Assembly: GCA_003573635.1 (NCBI GenBank) | Contig: QUTJ01031671.1 | Location: 1-14,684, forward strand | Direction of reading: 5' to 3' | Origin: Goniomonas avonlea | Taxonomy: Eukaryota; Cryptophyceae; Goniomonadida; Goniomonadaceae | DNA: 14,684 nucleotides | In this document: in pieces, positions 10,701 to 13,700 of the stretch | Layout: each line of letters opens with the position of its first letter | How positions within the stretch are numbered: position 1 is the stretch's first letter | Notes under the pieces: model-generated | What the model was told of the DNA's origin: nothing | Databases searched by the model: none | Seen by the model: the letters and a program-made list of their open reading frames with translations, nothing else | Program-made: the position numbers and the translations under genes

Positions 10701-13700
10701 CTCTGCCTAGGAGCATGTGGGTTGCTGTTATTGCTCACTCTTGTCTGCAGCTGGATTTCCGGGCCATGGGGAAGATTTACAAGGGCTTGGCAATGTCTGG
10801 GGCCTGGGGCTGCTTCGACGAGTTCAACCGCATTGACATCGAGGTGCTCTCCGTGTGTGCGCAGCAGCTGCTGACACTGTTCACGGCGCTGCGGGACCGG
10901 AAGAAGACCTTTGTGTTCACCGACGGGACCCTGCTGACGCTCAACAATCGGTGCGTGCCTGCCATGTGGCGTGACGGACTGCTGTTGTTGTCGCTCACTG
11001 CGCGTTGTCAGGTGCGGAGTGTTTGTGACCATGAACCCTGGGTACGCCGGGCGCGTCGAGCTGCCGGAGAACCTCAAGAATCTCTTCCGGGGGGTCACCA
11101 TGATGGTGCCAGAGCGAGAGATTATCATCAAGGTGTGCCTCGCGCTGTCTCGTCTTTACGGCTTCGGTTCGCGTTTGAGCGATCAGATTGGTTCTGTTTC
11201 TGGTCGCTGTGACCGCTGTTTGACAAGGTCGCTGTGACCGCTGTTTGACAAGGTCGCTGTGACCGCTGTTTGACCAGGTCGCTGTGACCGCTGTTTGGCA
11301 AGGTCGCTGTGACCGCTGTTTGACAAGGTAGCTGTGACCGCTGTTTGACAAGGCCGCTGTGATCGCTGTTTGGCAAGGCCGCTGTGACCGCTGGTTGACA
11401 AGCATGCAGGTGCGGCTGGCTGCGGCAGGGTTTGAGGACAACGTTGCCCTGGCCCGAAAGTTCCACGCGCTGTACAACGTGGCGGAGGCGCAGCTCAGCA
11501 GGCAGACCCACTACGACTTCGGCCTCCGCTCCACGCTCTCCGTTCTGCGGACGGCTGGAGCTGTCCGTCGCAACCACCCAGAGCGCCCCGAGGCTGAGGT
11601 GCACTTGATTTTGTGTGCCGTGTGTGTACAGTTTTCCTCTTCACGAGGTGCTGGTGCTCTCTCTTCTTGCTGTTAGTGGTATCTCCACGGTGTTTTTTCT
11701 TTTTTCTTTTTTCTTTGTTTGCGCTGTTGGTTTTGCGCCTGCAGGTTGTTTACGGCTGGCGCTTGGAACGGCGAGGTTGAGGCCCAACTCTTGCTGGCAG
11801 GTGCTCATGCGCACGCTGCGGGACATCAACATGTCCAAGCTCGTCGCCGACGACGTGCCTATCTTCCTGTCCGTGCTCAAGGACATCTTCGCCAACGTCA
11901 ACGTTGAGGCGCAGACCGACCCCGCGTTCTCCGAGGCCTTGGAGGGCGTGGTCAAGGAGAAGAACCTCCAGATGCACGAGCCGTGGCTGGCCAAGCTGCA
12001 CCAGCTGCACGAGAGCTACAAGGTCCGCCACGGCCTCATGCTCACCGGGCCGGCGGGCGGCGGCAAGACCACCACGATGCAGGTGCGGCGTGTTGCTGCT
12101 TCTGGTAGCGTTGCAGTATCGAGCTCTCTCGTCCTGTTTCATTGGTATGGATGGAGAAAGAGGCTATGTCATTTTGCAGTATCGAGCTCTCTAGCTCTGT
12201 TTCATAAGTGTTAACAGACCGGGAACAGACTGGGAACAGACTGAACAGCCACAGGGGTTAGCAAGTTGCAGTGACGAGCGCTAACGTCCTGTTTTGGCAG
12301 ATACTGGCGGAGACACTGGAGCGGATGACGGACACGCGGCACCACCTCGTGCGGCTCAACCCGAAGAGTGTCACTGCGCCGCAGATGTTCGGTGCGCTCG
12401 ACGGCATCTCCAACGACTGGACCGACGGTGTCTTCTCCGCGCTCTGGCGCAAGGTGCCCACCGCTCCCTTGTGTACTTGTGTGTGAGGGAGGGAGTGAGG
12501 GAGGAGTGAGGGAGGGAGTGATGGAGAGTGAGGGAGTGAGGGAGGAAGTGGGGGAGGGGGAGTGAGGGAGGGAGTGATGGAGGGAGTGAGGGAGTGAGGG
12601 AGGGAGTGAGGGAGCGACCCTGTGTCGCTCCCTTTCCCGGCATTCGGTAAGCATTTGCGACCCATCTAGTGCAAGGTGTCCCTGCGTCCTTTCCCCGGCA
12701 TTCGTAGGCCTTTGCGACGTAACTAGTGCACTGGTGGTGCCCTGTGTAGTCCTTCCCCCGGCATTTCATCGGCGCCTCGTGACCCACAACTAATGCCCCA
12801 CGCGTAGGCTGGCAAATCCCGCCACGTTTCATGGCTTGTCCTGGACGGTCCTGTGGATCCAATTTGGATTGAGAGTCTCAACTCTGTGCTCGACGACAAC
12901 AAGGTATGCCCTGGCCCCAGACTCTGCCCATTGCTGGGCAAGCAATGCGGCATTGATCTGTCACGGCTCGACCTGCCACTTGACAGATGAGACCCCTGGA
13001 CCCGGGTCAATGTTCACCCTGGTCAGCAGCTGACAATTGACAGATGTTGACTCTGCGAGCGGTTGACCCTTGACAGATGTTGACTCTGCGAGCGGTTGAC
13101 ACTTGACAGATGTTGACTCTGGCGAACGGCGACCGCCTCCCGATGGCGTCGACCATGAAGCTCGTCTTCGAGAACGACGCGCTCACAAACGCCAGCCCTG
13201 CCACCGTGTCACGCGTCGGGATTGTTTACATCAGCGGCTCAGTCATTGGCTGGTGAGCTCCTCTTGCGTGTGTCGGCCTCGTCGTCGGAGTGGTGTGAGC
13301 CTCTATCATACTCGCAATCGTTCGGGCGAAACGCTGCCAGATTCTCTGAGTGTTTCGCATGAATGTTGGTGACTGCTGGCGCAGCTGTCTGTCACGCTGC
13401 TGTCGCGTCTGACTGCTGTCTGTCGCATCTGACTGCTCTCGCGTCCGACTGCTGCCTGACATCTGACTGCTGTTTGTCGCGTCTGACTGGTGTCACGCCT
13501 GACTGCTGCGTCGTCTGACTGCGATCACATCGCGCACCAAGGCCACAGCACCTGGTCTCACCCTGCCCTGCAGGAACCCTGTCGTGCAGTCCTGGCTCAA
13601 GACCCGCCGCCCTGCCGAAGCCTTCATCCTTGAGGGAATATTCGGCAACTACATGCAAACTGCCATAGATTGGATTGCTGCCAACGCCAAGCCTGTGTGC

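Noticed and set aside
10424-11131. Minus-strand frame of 235 codons opposite the AAA1 exons
   Set aside because: Antisense shadow of highly conserved, G/C-biased exons 25-27; composition has no family resemblance.
11203-11402. CRISPR-like array
   Set aside because: Units are strictly contiguous with no unique spacers, and the host is a eukaryote.
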